Notes under the pieces: model-generated | Told to the model about the DNA's origin: nothing | What the model saw: the letters and a program-made list of their open reading frames with translations, nothing else | Database searches by the model: none | Assembly: GCA_020053735.1 (NCBI GenBank) | Contig: JAGVMP010000019.1 | Span: 124,001 to 188,000 of the forward strand | Direction: 5' to 3' | DNA: 64,000 nt | Source: Pseudomonadota bacterium | GTDB taxonomy: Bacteria > Pseudomonadota > Gammaproteobacteria > Burkholderiales > Methylophilaceae | Shown: positions 9,596 to 18,603 of the stretch, piece by piece | Layout of the letters: each line of letters opens with the position of its first letter | Numbering within the stretch: the first letter of the stretch is position 1 | Made by a program: the position numbers and the translations under genes

Positions 9596-11022
9596 TAACT
9601 TACTCTTCCATACTTGTCGTCAAAGCGCACAATGTCATCTTCACCCACATAATCACCACACTGCACTTCAATAATAGCAAGTGGTTCGCTGCCTTTATTT
9701 TCTAGGCGATGCTTGTGGGTTTTTGAGATATAGGTCGATTGATTCGCTTGCAAGGTGAACTCCATATCGCCATTAGTAACTGTTGCTTCACCCGAAACCA
9801 CTACCCAGTGTTCAGAACGGTGTTTGTGCATTTGCATGGAGAGTTTTGCCCCCGAATTGACGACAATGCGCTTGATTTTAAAATTCGCACCCTCTTCCAG
9901 CACCGTGTAAGTACCCCATGGGCGGTGAGCGGTTTGGTGAATTTCTGTCAGTTCTGGTTTATGCGCTTTTACACGTGCTACTAGCGTTTTAATTTCTTCA
10001 GTGCGACTTCTGTCGCAAATTAAAGTCGCATCTGCGGTTTGAATCACCACCACATTATCTAAACCCGCAGTCGCTAGCAGGCTTGTTTGACTCCACAAAA
10101 GACTATTGGTAGTGTCTTGTGCAAATACTTCGCCGTGCATTACATTATTGTCAGCATCTTTTTGATGGCGTTGATAAATTGAATCCCAACTTCCGAGGTC
10201 GCTCCAAGCCATATCTACTGGCACCACTGCAACTTTATCTGCATGCTGTGTTAATTTCTCAGCCAAGCCATAATCCATGGATAAATTAGGGAAATTTGTA
10301 TAAGTTTCTAGAAAGCTCTCTTCCGTCATGCTGCTGATTTTCTTGGCCATTTCAGGCTGAAATTGCTGCAACATCTTCATAAATGTGCTGGCTTTAAACA
10401 CAAACATGCCACTGTTCCATAAATAGCCATCGCGTACAAATTGGGTGGCCTTTTCAGCATTTGGTTTTTCTACAAACTGAGCAACTTGATGTATTGGCAA
10501 TGCGCCACTGTATGATAGTGTTTGACTCGGCTTTATATAACCATAACCAGTCGCAGGCTCATGCGGTTTAATTCCAAGCAGTACCAAATAATCGTCTTGC
10601 GCAGCCAACTCAGCCGTAGCCCAAGCCTGCAAAAAGGCAGCTTCATTATCTATAGAATGATCAGAGGCAAATACACCTATCATCGCATTTGGATCTTTAG
10701 TATGTATTTGATGTACCGCCCAAGCAATTGCAGGCAAGGTATTGCGTGCACATGGCTCTGCCAACACGTTACTTATAGCTACAGGCGCCACTTCAGCCAG
10801 CTGACCCTTTACCTCAAATTTATGGTCTTCATGCGTAACAGTAAATAAATTTGTAGCATTCACATGTGCCAATAAGCGTGTAGCAGTTTGTTGCAATAAG
10901 GTTTGCTCGCCATTCAGCGCGAGTAATTGCTTTGGTCTCAGAGTGCGTGATAGCGGCCATAAACGTGTACCAGAGCCACCGCAAAGAATGATTGCGTAGC
11001 GATTCACCTGCCTTTCTGTCAT
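9595..11022 (-). CDS. manC: mannose-1-phosphate guanylyltransferase / mannose-6-phosphate isomerase
   Basis: The 475 residues match the type II bifunctional enzyme. The N-terminal nucleotidyltransferase domain has [14 protein letters not shown] and the FVEKPN motif. A C-terminal cupin domain of the phosphomannose isomerase type begins near [12 protein letters not shown] and has the metal-site stretch [17 protein letters not shown]. It makes GDP-mannose for gmd and may also isomerise fructose 6-phosphate to mannose 6-phosphate. The start overlaps the EPS regulator stop by 4 bp (ATGA), so it is the first biosynthetic gene of the operon. A separate phosphomannomutase is not present in the window. 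Confidence 0.93.
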   Translation of the reverse strand: MTERQVNRYAIILCGGSGTRLWPLSRTLRPKQLLALNGEQTLLQQTATRLLAHVNATNLFTVTHEDHKFEVKGQLAEVAPVAISNVLAEPCARNTLPAIAWAVHQIHTKDPNAMIGVFASDHSIDNEAAFLQAWATAELAAQDDYLVLLGIKPHEPATGYGYIKPSQTLSYSGALPIHQVAQFVEKPNAEKATQFVRDGYLWNSGMFVFKASTFMKMLQQFQPEMAKKISSMTEESFLETYTNFPNLSMDYGLAEKLTQHADKVAVVPVDMAWSDLGSWDSIYQRHQKDADNNVMHGEVFAQDTTNSLLWSQTSLLATAGLDNVVVIQTADATLICDRSRTEEIKTLVARVKAHKPELTEIHQTAHRPWGTYTVLEEGANFKIKRIVVNSGAKLSMQMHKHRSEHWVVVSGEATVTNGDMEFTLQANQSTYISKTHKHRLENKGSEPLAIIEVQCGDYVGEDDIVRFDDKYGRVS

Positions 11023-11390
11023 ACCCGCACCCCTTGCTTTGTTAAACCTAGATTTAATTGCTGTTTATTAGCCTGCAAAGCTTCGTGCCGCAGTTGTTCA
11101 ATCTCAGCTTCTAAAGCTGCATATTCTTGCATTTTAATTTTTAAAAACCGCGCGGTAATGGCTGATTTTTCTTCTATGCCGCTAGGAGTGAGCAAATACA
11201 TGTAGGCCAGCTTATTGTGACTATTTTTAAAATTGGTGGCTTTTAGTAAGCCTTTTTCAATCAAGGCTTTTAAGCAAAAGTTAACACGTCCCAAGCTGAT
11301 ATTAAGCTCGCGCGCCAAATCTCGTTGACTAATTTCTGGATTAGCTTCGAGTATTTTGAGAATTTTGTAGCGGTATTCGTCTGTTAACAT
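11019..11390 (-). CDS. MarR family EPS-associated transcriptional regulator
   Basis: From the ATG at 11390 the protein has 123 residues: a winged helix-turn-helix ([20 protein letters not shown], then [20 protein letters not shown]) followed by a C-terminal coiled coil ([20 protein letters not shown]). This matches the small MarR-type regulators found at the head of exopolysaccharide loci. A longer reading frame from a TTG at 11435 exists, but it would read through the palindrome at 11408-11424, and the protein family starts near [11 protein letters not shown], so I prefer the ATG. The gene is first in the operon and overlaps manC by 4 bp, so it probably controls its own transcription and that of the whole locus. 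Confidence 0.87.
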   Translation of the reverse strand: MLTDEYRYKILKILEANPEISQRDLARELNISLGRVNFCLKALIEKGLLKATNFKNSHNKLAYMYLLTPSGIEEKSAITARFLKIKMQEYAALEAEIEQLRHEALQANKQQLNLGLTKQGVRV

Positions 11391-11407
11391 GGATTCAAAA
11401 TTGATAC

Positions 11408-11424
11408 CGTTCAATCGTTGAACG
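11408..11424. promoter_or_regulatory. perfect 7-3-7 palindrome, candidate operator of the EPS operon
   Basis: CGTTCAA-TCG-TTGAACG is a perfect inverted repeat with a 3-base centre, lying 18 to 34 bp upstream of the regulator's ATG. A TATAAA hexamer on the minus strand lies just upstream of it, which would place the palindrome near the transcription start. Palindromes of this size are typical binding sites for MarR dimers; autoregulation is inferred from position only. Confidence 0.55.
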
Positions 11425-11471
11425 CAGTTTAGCAAGTTTTATAAGTCGAATGCAAGCAATTATTAGAGAGG

Positions 11472-11631
11472 CCTTTGCACGAATGCTTTCTTAATCCTAC
11501 CTACCCGCCTTGTCATTGCGAGCCACAATTAGAGGCGTGGCAATCCATATTTCACCGTCCTCCTAGATTGCTTCGTCCCCTGCGGCCCTCACAATGACGG
11601 GTTTTTTGGTATTATTTAGTTCGTGCAAAGG
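11472..11631. mobile_element. MITE-like non-coding element with 12-bp perfect terminal inverted repeats
   Basis: CCTTTGCACGAA at 11472-11483 is exactly mirrored by TTCGTGCAAAGG at 11620-11631. The 160-bp interval codes for nothing plausible and contains a second, nested inverted repeat (GTCATTGCGAG... and ...CTCACAATGAC, about 11512-11598) of the kind scattered in many proteobacterial genomes. The ends resemble those of some IS5-like elements, but this is from memory. No convincing target-site duplication was seen. It occupies most of the gap between hslR and the EPS operon. Confidence 0.6.
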
Positions 11632-11649
11632 TCACTAGTACAAATAATA

Positions 11650-12057
11650 TCAGCCTATGCCAGTAAATTTTTTAATCTCGCGCGCTTGGCGCTTAGTTGG
11701 GCGGCCTAAGCCACGTGGACGCAGTGCATGGTCAGCCTCTCGCGTCAATTTAGCGTTCTCTCGTTTTTGCTGGCTAGCACTCGTTTCTGCGTAAAGCAAC
11801 GCCGCTTCTGGTGCGCCGCGGCGTATGTTTGATAATTCTGTCACTTCGCACTCAATTTCAAAATCTTTATTGCGAATATTGAATAACATGCCAACTTTCA
11901 CTTCTTTGGCTGGCTTGGCTCGGTCACCATCCACACGCACTTTGCCGCTATCCACCGCATCAGCGGCTAAACTGCGCGTTTTAAAAAAACGCGCTGCCCA
12001 CAACCATTTATCCAATCTTACATTTTCTGTCCTACATTTATTGTCAGCATCAACCAT
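11650..12057 (-). CDS. hslR: S4-domain RNA-binding protein, Hsp15 family
   Basis: The 135 residues contain an S4 RNA-binding domain (VRLDKWLWAARFFKTRSLAA, then AVDSGKVRVDGDRAKPAKEV) in the first ~75 residues, followed by a basic tail rich in Arg and Lys (RPRGLGRPTKRQAREIKKF). This is the layout of Hsp15, which binds stalled 50S subunits carrying nascent chains and helps recycle them. It follows the Lon-like gene by 3 bp and is probably cotranscribed with it. Confidence 0.9.
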   Translation of the reverse strand: MVDADNKCRTENVRLDKWLWAARFFKTRSLAADAVDSGKVRVDGDRAKPAKEVKVGMLFNIRNKDFEIECEVTELSNIRRGAPEAALLYAETSASQQKRENAKLTREADHALRPRGLGRPTKRQAREIKKFTGIG

Positions 12058-12060
12058 CTT

Positions 12061-14178
12061 TTAACTCTTTTTGGGCTGATTGCTTTCTAGCGTTTTACGA
12101 TAGGCAGCAAGTGTATTTTCGGCTTTTGTCATCACTGAGTCCGCAGTGTGCTGGGTCAAATAAGCAATCCCCTCTAACACGTGATCAATGGCAATAATAT
12201 GAAACTGGCCTTGTTCAACCGCCTGCACCACCGCGCCATCTAACAATAAATGGCGCTGGTTACGCTTGGGGATAATCACACCTTGCTTACCATTTAAGCC
12301 TAAAGCAAGGCACACGCGGAAATACCCTTCAATTTTTTCGTTGACGCCGCCAATTGGCATTACTTCTCCGAATTGATTAAGCGCACCAGTGACGGCAATG
12401 CCTTGCTGAATGGGCAAATTCGCCATGCTAGATAGCAGCGCAAACAACTCAGCGCAACTGGCAGAATCGCCTTCTACGCCATTGTATTCCTGTTCAAATA
12501 CCAGTGATGCATTCAAGCTTAATGGTGCTAAATGGCTAAAACTGGCGCTGAGCCAATTTTGCAAAATAAAAATGCCTTTGTCATGATTCGGCCCGCTCAT
12601 ATTGACTTCGCGGTCAATATTAATCACGCCCTTAGCGCCAGGGTGGCAACGCGCCGTAATACGAATTGGCGAGCCAAAGCTGGCATCACCCAACTCTATA
12701 TGCGTGAGGCCGTTGACCTGCCCCACCACATCACCATGTACTTGAATCAGCAGCTCATTGTCGATAATCGAATCACGAATTTGCTCTTCAAAATAGCGGT
12801 TTCTGGCCGATTTAGCTTGCACCGCTGCGCTTACATGTTCGGCAGCAATCACTTTAACTTCCCCATCAAATATGGTGCTTGCAAATGCTGCACTTTCCAA
12901 CATAAGCCGCTCCAAAAAGGCAAAATTGGTACTAATGCGCGTTTGGTCTTCTTCCAACCGCTGTAACGCTCCAATAAGTACGGCCACAGCTTCACGATTA
13001 AAATGCGGTATCTGATGCTGTGCACACTTTTGTGCCACGAAGCCTGCAATGGCAGCATAATTTTCAGCATTGGCCAAAATGCGCTCAGCAAACTCGACTT
13101 TTATAGGGAAGTAATCAAAAAAATCTGGGTTCTGGTCCAAGCAATCATAAAAGTCTTCACGCGTGGCAATCAACACTAGCTTGACTTGCACGTTCAACAG
13201 GGTGTTACTTAGTACACTACTAACAGTTTGCGTGCTGCTGCCCACATCTTCAATTTGCACCGTGCCATTGCGCAAAAATCGATGCAGCTTTTCTATAATG
13301 CTTGCGCCATTGCTTTCGTCACTCAACAAATCGCGCAAATGCAGCAGCAACATGCCGCCATCGGCTTTATGTAAATTGCCCGCACGCAAACGTAAAAACT
13401 CTGGCGTAGCACTCTCAGCTGCGCTATCAAGCCCACCAAATAAGGAGACTAGGCTCGGATCGTTATCATAAATAACAGGCTGGGTTTCGCTATGCTCTAC
13501 ACTTACTAAGTTATTCACACGAAAGCGCATAAAAAACGTTTCGTTAATTAGCCCTTCCAAGTTATTTTCAGTATCTGTTGTGGTTTGTAGCCAAGCCGAT
13601 AAATAAGCCAAACACTCCTGTTTTACCAGCTTAAAGTAATCAGCTAGTGCTGGCTGACAAGCTTCAAATGCTTGTTCTAATTTAGCACTTGCATCAGTCA
13701 GCCATGTTTCTGCGGCTTGCGCCATTGCTGCCGCGTCACCAGCCGTGACAAACTTAGGCATTTCAACCATAAGCGCACGCGCAAAACCATCCATCTCGAT
13801 GCGTAGTTTATTGCCAAAACCTGCTGGCAGTTTTGCCAATGTGGGCTGTTGCGCTTGTTCAAAATTGCAGATAGCCACCAAATCATGCGCACCCAAACTA
13901 TGCGCGTCCAGTGTGCTATTTTTCGCCACATCATGCATGGCGCTTTGCATCAACGAGGTACGGCCGCTACCCTGCTCGCCCAGCACCAAAATATTAAAAC
14001 TCGGCTGTGGAATCTTCAGGCCAAACAAGGCGGCCTTTTTGGCCTGCGTTTGTGCCACCCAAGCATGACTACTGCCCTTGTCAGCCTTGCTATTGTTCAA
14101 CAATTCCTCTGTTGAGTTAAACTTAAAATGGCTCAAGTCGATTTCAGCATTGAGTTGATTGGCGTGTAATATTTGCAT
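12061..14178 (-). CDS. Lon-like (LonB/YcbZ-type) ATP-dependent protease
   Basis: The protein has 705 residues from the ATG at 14178; a TTG at 14196 in the same frame is an alternative start, and neither has a clear ribosome site. It has a Walker A motif GEQGSGRTS near residue 70, an AAA-type middle region with GNLHKADGGMLLLHLRDLL, and a C-terminal Lon protease domain. The Ser-Lys dyad is visible: Ser in EGDSASCAE near residue 574 and Lys in GGVNEKIEG near residue 615. There is no N-terminal LON substrate domain, which separates it from classical Lon. It is cytosolic, and its substrates are unknown. It follows moaE and precedes hslR, as in a small stress/protein-quality operon. Confidence 0.88.
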   Translation of the reverse strand: MQILHANQLNAEIDLSHFKFNSTEELLNNSKADKGSSHAWVAQTQAKKAALFGLKIPQPSFNILVLGEQGSGRTSLMQSAMHDVAKNSTLDAHSLGAHDLVAICNFEQAQQPTLAKLPAGFGNKLRIEMDGFARALMVEMPKFVTAGDAAAMAQAAETWLTDASAKLEQAFEACQPALADYFKLVKQECLAYLSAWLQTTTDTENNLEGLINETFFMRFRVNNLVSVEHSETQPVIYDNDPSLVSLFGGLDSAAESATPEFLRLRAGNLHKADGGMLLLHLRDLLSDESNGASIIEKLHRFLRNGTVQIEDVGSSTQTVSSVLSNTLLNVQVKLVLIATREDFYDCLDQNPDFFDYFPIKVEFAERILANAENYAAIAGFVAQKCAQHQIPHFNREAVAVLIGALQRLEEDQTRISTNFAFLERLMLESAAFASTIFDGEVKVIAAEHVSAAVQAKSARNRYFEEQIRDSIIDNELLIQVHGDVVGQVNGLTHIELGDASFGSPIRITARCHPGAKGVINIDREVNMSGPNHDKGIFILQNWLSASFSHLAPLSLNASLVFEQEYNGVEGDSASCAELFALLSSMANLPIQQGIAVTGALNQFGEVMPIGGVNEKIEGYFRVCLALGLNGKQGVIIPKRNQRHLLLDGAVVQAVEQGQFHIIAIDHVLEGIAYLTQHTADSVMTKAENTLAAYRKTLESNQPKKS

Positions 14179-14233
14179 GTTGGTGTTTATATTCAATCTT
14201 TGTCTTTTACTATGTTAGGTTGTTTCCAGCGGG

Positions 14234-14728
14234 TTATTTCCAACGTTCTTTGGCAGCATCGTCACTTAATTTTGCCTCTACCCAGCGCTCGCCTTGGCTG
14301 GTAGTTTCTTTTTTCCAGAACGGCGCACTGGTTTTTAAGTAGTCCATGATAAATTCACAAGCTTTAAAAGCTTCGCCACGATGCGCACTTGTCACCGCCA
14401 CCAATACAATTTGGTCTAACGGTTGCAAGGTGCCCACGCGATGAATAATCAAAGTGTCAATAACATCCCAACGTGATTTCGCTTCTAATTCAATCGCAGT
14501 CAGCGCTTTTTCGGTCATGGTTGGGTAATGTTCCAGCGTTAGCGTATGGATGTTATCGCCATCGTTCTGGCTGTCGTTTGTAAACTCCCGCACTTGACCC
14601 ACAAAACTGACTAAAGCGCCTATATTGTTAACTGCTAGACCATCTTGTTTGGCATGCTCTGCAAGGCGCATGGATACTAGCTCTTGGCCTAGGTCAAAAT
14701 CCTCGGTTTGTATGCGCACTGTCATCAT
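14234..14728 (-). CDS. moaE: molybdopterin synthase catalytic subunit
   Basis: MoaE inserts sulfur from MoaD thiocarboxylate into precursor Z to make molybdopterin. The 164 residues contain the family's segments GALVSFVGQVRE, LTLEHYPTMTEKAL, HRVGTLQPLDQIVLVAVTSA, HRGEAFKACEFIMDYLK and the active-site APFWKKE with its lysines. The start overlaps the stop of the DUF559 gene by 4 to 7 bp. The partner moaD is upstream, with the DUF559 gene lodged between the two. Confidence 0.93.
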   Translation of the reverse strand: MMTVRIQTEDFDLGQELVSMRLAEHAKQDGLAVNNIGALVSFVGQVREFTNDSQNDGDNIHTLTLEHYPTMTEKALTAIELEAKSRWDVIDTLIIHRVGTLQPLDQIVLVAVTSAHRGEAFKACEFIMDYLKTSAPFWKKETTSQGERWVEAKLSDDAAKERWK

Positions 14729-15114
14729 TGATCGTCAACCTCCCTCTCTCCTTGTGGGAGAGGGCTGGGGAGAGGGGTGCTTGTTTGTAATTGCTGCAAT
14801 ACCACCATTAAAATACCCTCTAAATTCTGCATCACATCATTATTCCAAAACCTAATTACTCTAAAACCCATCGCTTTCAGTTTAGCATCACGAAATGCAT
14901 CCTGAGTGCTTCCCAAGTGCTGTCCGCCATCAATTTCAATAATCAATTTTTGCTCAAAACACACAAAATCTGTAATAAATTCGGCAATTGGCACTTGCCG
15001 TTTAAACTTGTAATTCATCAATCTACCAGCACGCAGTGCTTGCCACACTCTAAGTTCAGCATCAGTTTGGTTGGTGCGAAGTTTCTTAGCAAAATTAATG
15101 TTTTTGTGAGGCAT
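14725..15114 (-). CDS. DUF559 endonuclease domain-containing protein
   Basis: The 129 residues form a Vsr/restriction-endonuclease-like small nuclease domain. Visible motifs are LRTNQTDAELRVWQALRAGR, YKFKRQVPIAEFITDFVCFE, LIIEIDGGQH (acidic catalytic site) and RVIRFWNNDV. The C-terminal tail TPLPSPLPQGEREVDDQ is encoded by the palindromic repeat at 14742-14777 and is probably not functional protein. A mirror copy of the repeat lies 20 bp upstream of the start. The gene sits between moaD and moaE, which are normally adjacent, so it looks like an insertion carried together with its repeats. Its biological role is unknown. Confidence 0.85.
   Translation of the reverse strand: MPHKNINFAKKLRTNQTDAELRVWQALRAGRLMNYKFKRQVPIAEFITDFVCFEQKLIIEIDGGQHLGSTQDAFRDAKLKAMGFRVIRFWNNDVMQNLEGILMVVLQQLQTSTPLPSPLPQGEREVDDQ
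14742..14777. repeat. G/C-run palindromic repeat, left flank of DUF559 gene
   Basis: CCCTCTCTCC-TTGT-GGGAGAGGG-CTG-GGGAGAGGGG can fold into a strong hairpin. It is the mirror image of the copy at 15134-15169 and overlaps the last codons of the DUF559 gene, where it encodes the tail PLPSPLPQGERE. Confidence 0.8.
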
Positions 15115-15133
15115 CTATTTCTTTAAAAACTCG

Positions 15134-15169
15134 CCCTCTCCCTAACCCTCTCCCATCAATGGAGAGGGG
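15134..15169. repeat. G/C-run palindromic repeat, right flank of DUF559 gene
   Basis: CCCTCTCCC-TAA-CCCTCTCCC-ATCAAT-GGAGAGGGG is the inverted counterpart of the copy at 14742-14777. It fills most of the 63-bp gap between moaD and the DUF559 gene and could form a stem in the mRNA. Confidence 0.8.
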
Positions 15170-15177
15170 ATTTTTCG

Positions 15178-15435
15178 CTAGCCACCAGTAACGGGTGGGA
15201 AAAACGCCACCTCATCGCCTGCCTTGATTTTAGCCATGTCATCCACTAAAGCATGATTAATCGCCGCGCGAATCACCTGCTTACCATTAAACAAATTAGC
15301 CCAGTTTTCGCCACGCAGGGCCAAATAATTTTTAAGCGCTGTCACCGTTTCTACATCACTCGGCAAGTCGATATTCTCAGATGAATAATTGACTGACTCT
15401 TTAATGCGTGCAAAATATAAAATATTAATATTCAT
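15178..15435 (-). CDS. moaD: molybdopterin synthase sulfur carrier subunit
   Basis: This 85-residue ubiquitin-like protein ends in FFPPVTGG, the Gly-Gly tail that is adenylated and thiocarboxylated before sulfur transfer to precursor Z by MoaE. It begins NILYFARIKESVNY, typical of MoaD. It lies 24 bp downstream of rmuC. The rest of the molybdenum cofactor genes (moaA, moaC, moeB) are not in the window. Confidence 0.92.
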   Translation of the reverse strand: MNINILYFARIKESVNYSSENIDLPSDVETVTALKNYLALRGENWANLFNGKQVIRAAINHALVDDMAKIKAGDEVAFFPPVTGG

Positions 15436-15459
15436 ATGGTTATGTTTGAAGTATCCCGT

Positions 15460-16797
15460 TTAAACCAAATCTTCTTTATCATCGATTGAGTCCAGCAAAT
15501 CTCCAGAAACATCACTTAAAGTCTGGTTACTTAGCTCTACCCGCTCGATTTGCTTAAATCGATTAGTAATTTTCTGACTCGATTTATGCACTTCTTGTGC
15601 GTTATCGTGCGCTTGGCGTATGTTATCGGCCAGTTTTTTCATGCGTACATCAAAGCGCTCGAAATCTTTGCTCAATTTACCCAGTTCATCTTTAATAATG
15701 TGCACTTGCTTACGCATTTCCACGTCTTTTAGCACCGCGCGCGCCGTGTTCAGCACCGCCATCAAGGTAGTCGGCGAAACCAGCCACACACGCTTGTTCA
15801 TGGCATAATCAATCACTTCGGGGTGGTAAGCGTGAATCTCAGCAAACACCGCCTCGGCAGGAATAAACATCACTGCACCGTCCGAAGTGACATTGGGAAT
15901 AATATATTTGGCAGCAATGTCGTCCACATGCTTTCTCACATCTGCTTTAAATTGCTTCTCAGCCAAATTCTGCGCAGCTTCACTCAAAGCAGAATCAAAC
16001 ATTTTGTGGTAGTTTTCTAGCGGAAATTTGCTATCTACCGCTACGGTGCCAGTGGGCGCTGGCAAGAGCAGTGCGCAGTCTACCCGCGCGCCGTTTTCAA
16101 ATGTATGCTGCATTTTAAAGCTATCTGGCGGCAGCGCATTGCGTACTAAACCTTCCAGCTGCACCTCACCATAAGCCCCACGGCTGCGCTTATCACCCAA
16201 CAATTCTTGCAAGCTCACCATATTGACGGTTAGACCATCAATCTTCTTCTGCGCTTCATCTATAGTGGCTAAACGCTCCATCACACTGACAAATGTCTCG
16301 TTGGTTTTTTTAAAGCCTTCATCCAACCTTTCAGACACTTTGCCGCCAATTTGTTCCAACCGTGCATCTACTATTTTGCCCAAGCTTTCTACACTCTGCG
16401 TCAAGGTGGTAGTGGCTTTTAGCATGGTGTCGTTAATTAATGCTTGCTGCGATTTACCTTGCTCGCTTAAGGTTTTGTGCAAGGTTTCCAGTACGGTTTC
16501 GCGCGTTTGCGCTAAGCTGTTATTTTGCGCTAGTTGCAAAGCTTGCATGGCATCGCGCGTTGCTAACAGTTCTTGCGAGACTGTGTTTTTAAGTGCTTCC
16601 GCGCTGCCCTGAGAGGCAACATTCATACGGTCTGCAAGCTTGTTCAAACCATCGTTTAAATCCAGCAACATGGCACGGTGCTTATTTTCTAACTGAGTAA
16701 ACAGTACGTTATTTTTACTGTTAGCAAATTCGCGCCAAGCCAGCCACAGTAGCAAAAGAAGCATCAATACTAAAACTAAGACTATAATTTCGTTCAT
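15460..16797 (-). CDS. rmuC: DNA recombination protein RmuC
   Basis: The 445 residues start with one membrane-spanning helix (IIVLVLVLMLLLLLWLAW, about residues 4-21), continue with a long coiled coil to about residue 190, and then show the RmuC nuclease-like domain (LGDKRSRGAYGEVQLEGLVR, VDSKFPLENYHKM, FIPAEAVFAEI, KRVWLVSPTTLMAVL). RmuC limits DNA inversions at short inverted repeats. It is divergent from the CHASE2 gene with a 50-bp spacer and is first of the rmuC-moaD-DUF559-moaE-lon-like-hslR run. Confidence 0.93.
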   Translation of the reverse strand: MNEIIVLVLVLMLLLLLWLAWREFANSKNNVLFTQLENKHRAMLLDLNDGLNKLADRMNVASQGSAEALKNTVSQELLATRDAMQALQLAQNNSLAQTRETVLETLHKTLSEQGKSQQALINDTMLKATTTLTQSVESLGKIVDARLEQIGGKVSERLDEGFKKTNETFVSVMERLATIDEAQKKIDGLTVNMVSLQELLGDKRSRGAYGEVQLEGLVRNALPPDSFKMQHTFENGARVDCALLLPAPTGTVAVDSKFPLENYHKMFDSALSEAAQNLAEKQFKADVRKHVDDIAAKYIIPNVTSDGAVMFIPAEAVFAEIHAYHPEVIDYAMNKRVWLVSPTTLMAVLNTARAVLKDVEMRKQVHIIKDELGKLSKDFERFDVRMKKLADNIRQAHDNAQEVHKSSQKITNRFKQIERVELSNQTLSDVSGDLLDSIDDKEDLV

Positions 16798-16847
16798 GCT
16801 GTTTATTATAAACTACACCGTCATCATACTCACATGACTAAACTCAA

Positions 16848-18593
16848 ATGACCAAACTTAAACTCATCATCGGCCAATGGCTAGCCAACGTTACGCGCAA
16901 GCTTAAAAACAATTTTTATATTTATTTGGCGACATTGTTTACTGCGCTAGTACTGCTGGATGCGGGCGTATTTCATGTAGGTGAAAATATGCGCGACCGC
17001 GCGTTTGATTTTATGGTGAAACATCGGGTGATTGAGCCTAAAGCCGACAAAGATATCGTGATTGTCGATATTAACGAGGCCAGTTTGGCTGCATTTGCCA
17101 AGGAGTATGGTCGCTGGCCTTGGCCACGGCAAGTATTGGGTGAATTTGTGGAGAATATTCAAGCACAAAACCCCAAAGCCATTGTGTTTGATATTGTGTT
17201 TAGTGATGCTGATATTTACAACGCAGATAGCGACGCTTACTTTAATGAGGTGATTACCGCTTGCGACAACTGCTTTTTCCCTATTTTACGGCTAGACCCC
17301 AGCCAAGACGCCTCAAGCGAGATAAAACTCGCGCAAATTCCAGGCTTAACACATACATCGGAAGCCAACAATAACACTACCATCGCCGCCATCTTGCCTT
17401 ATTTTAAAGGCGCACTTAAGGCTGACAGGTTAGGCACGCACAATGTCTACCCCGATAACGATGGTATTGTGCGTGAATATCGCATGTTCCATGATGAGTC
17501 GGGATGGCGCTTGCCTTCACTGCCATTAGTGGTAGGTGAGTTTACAAAAAACTCAACAAATCAAAACGCATCTCAAAACTTCTCCCAAAATATTCCCGAA
17601 GACATGCTGATTAACTGGCGTGGCAAGCCCTTTAGCTACAGTTATGCTACGTTTAGCGATGTGTTTACCGACATGGCCAGCAAAGACAAAAAGCGCCCGC
17701 AAAATGAGTTTACGAATAAGATTGTGCTTATCGGTTCCACTGCACCTGGGCTTTTCGACATCAAACCCACCGCCATGGACAAGCAGTTTCCAGGCGTAGA
17801 AATTCTCGCCACTGCCATCGATAACGTTAAGCATGGCGATTATTTAAAAGTATGGCGCGGTAAAGTGCCTTATATTTTAATCAGCCTACTGCTGATTTGG
17901 GCCACCACCTTGGCGTTTTATTTGAAAGTGGACCGCGATAAATTCAACTCCATCTTCACTGGTAGCCAGCTTGGCTTGTTGGTGCTGTCGTATGTTGGTA
18001 TTAACCTGAGTAACACCTATTTAGATATTACTGCGCCCATTTTATGGGCAGTGGCACTGTTTGGTATTGCCAAAATTTACGCACTAGCCACAGACCGCGC
18101 GCTACAGCGTTGGTTGGCATTTGGCGTAACTTCAGCCGCAGAACACCGCGTACTGATGATGCCAATTTTGGTAGAGGCCAGTGAAGCATTGAGTGATACG
18201 CTGCTTAAAAAACTCAAGCGTGAGATTGAATTCGTCAGCAAAACACCGAATAATATTGAGATTTTGCATGGCACGCAAAGTGGCATTTGGGGATTATTTG
18301 GCGATATGCTGGTGGTAAGCTGGATGTATGCTGACAACAAAAAAGAGTATGACGCATCAGCCAAGCAAGACGCACATACCATTAGCACGCAATTGCCAAC
18401 TTTAATCGCTGGTATTGGTCTACCAAATAGCACAATCACACGTTATGCGCTGCATGAGGGGAAGTTAATAAACCAATCAACTGCAAGCTCACAGCCAAGC
18501 AAAATGCCAAGTTTAGCCTCGCAATGGCGTAGCTTGTTTGCGCAAGCAGTGATTAAACTTGAGCATCAAGATGCTGTACAACTAGAAACATAA
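16848..18593 (+). CDS. CHASE2 domain membrane protein without a recognised output domain
   Basis: The 581 residues have one N-terminal transmembrane helix (about 22-42), a large extracytoplasmic CHASE2 sensor domain to about residue 340 (MRDRAFDFMVKHR, DIVIVDINEASLAAF, YGRWPWPRQV, FDIVFSDAD, VLIGSTAPGLFDIKPTAMD), three closely spaced transmembrane helices at about 340-420, and a cytoplasmic tail of about 160 residues. CHASE2 proteins usually end in a cyclase, kinase or phosphatase. The tail here (HRVLMMPILVEASEALSDTL, GIWGLFGDMLVVSWMYADNK) shows no motif I recognise. The gene starts an operon with the SH3 and M48 genes. Confidence 0.85.
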   Translation: MTKLKLIIGQWLANVTRKLKNNFYIYLATLFTALVLLDAGVFHVGENMRDRAFDFMVKHRVIEPKADKDIVIVDINEASLAAFAKEYGRWPWPRQVLGEFVENIQAQNPKAIVFDIVFSDADIYNADSDAYFNEVITACDNCFFPILRLDPSQDASSEIKLAQIPGLTHTSEANNNTTIAAILPYFKGALKADRLGTHNVYPDNDGIVREYRMFHDESGWRLPSLPLVVGEFTKNSTNQNASQNFSQNIPEDMLINWRGKPFSYSYATFSDVFTDMASKDKKRPQNEFTNKIVLIGSTAPGLFDIKPTAMDKQFPGVEILATAIDNVKHGDYLKVWRGKVPYILISLLLIWATTLAFYLKVDRDKFNSIFTGSQLGLLVLSYVGINLSNTYLDITAPILWAVALFGIAKIYALATDRALQRWLAFGVTSAAEHRVLMMPILVEASEALSDTLLKKLKREIEFVSKTPNNIEILHGTQSGIWGLFGDMLVVSWMYADNKKEYDASAKQDAHTISTQLPTLIAGIGLPNSTITRYALHEGKLINQSTASSQPSKMPSLASQWRSLFAQAVIKLEHQDAVQLET

Positions 18594-18603
18594 AGGATTT
18601 AGT

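Noticed and set aside
12532-12966. 144-codon plus-strand frame inside the Lon-like gene
   Set aside because: It lies wholly opposite a protease gene with intact motifs, and its protein (many His, Arg, Asn with no pattern) looks like an antisense shadow.
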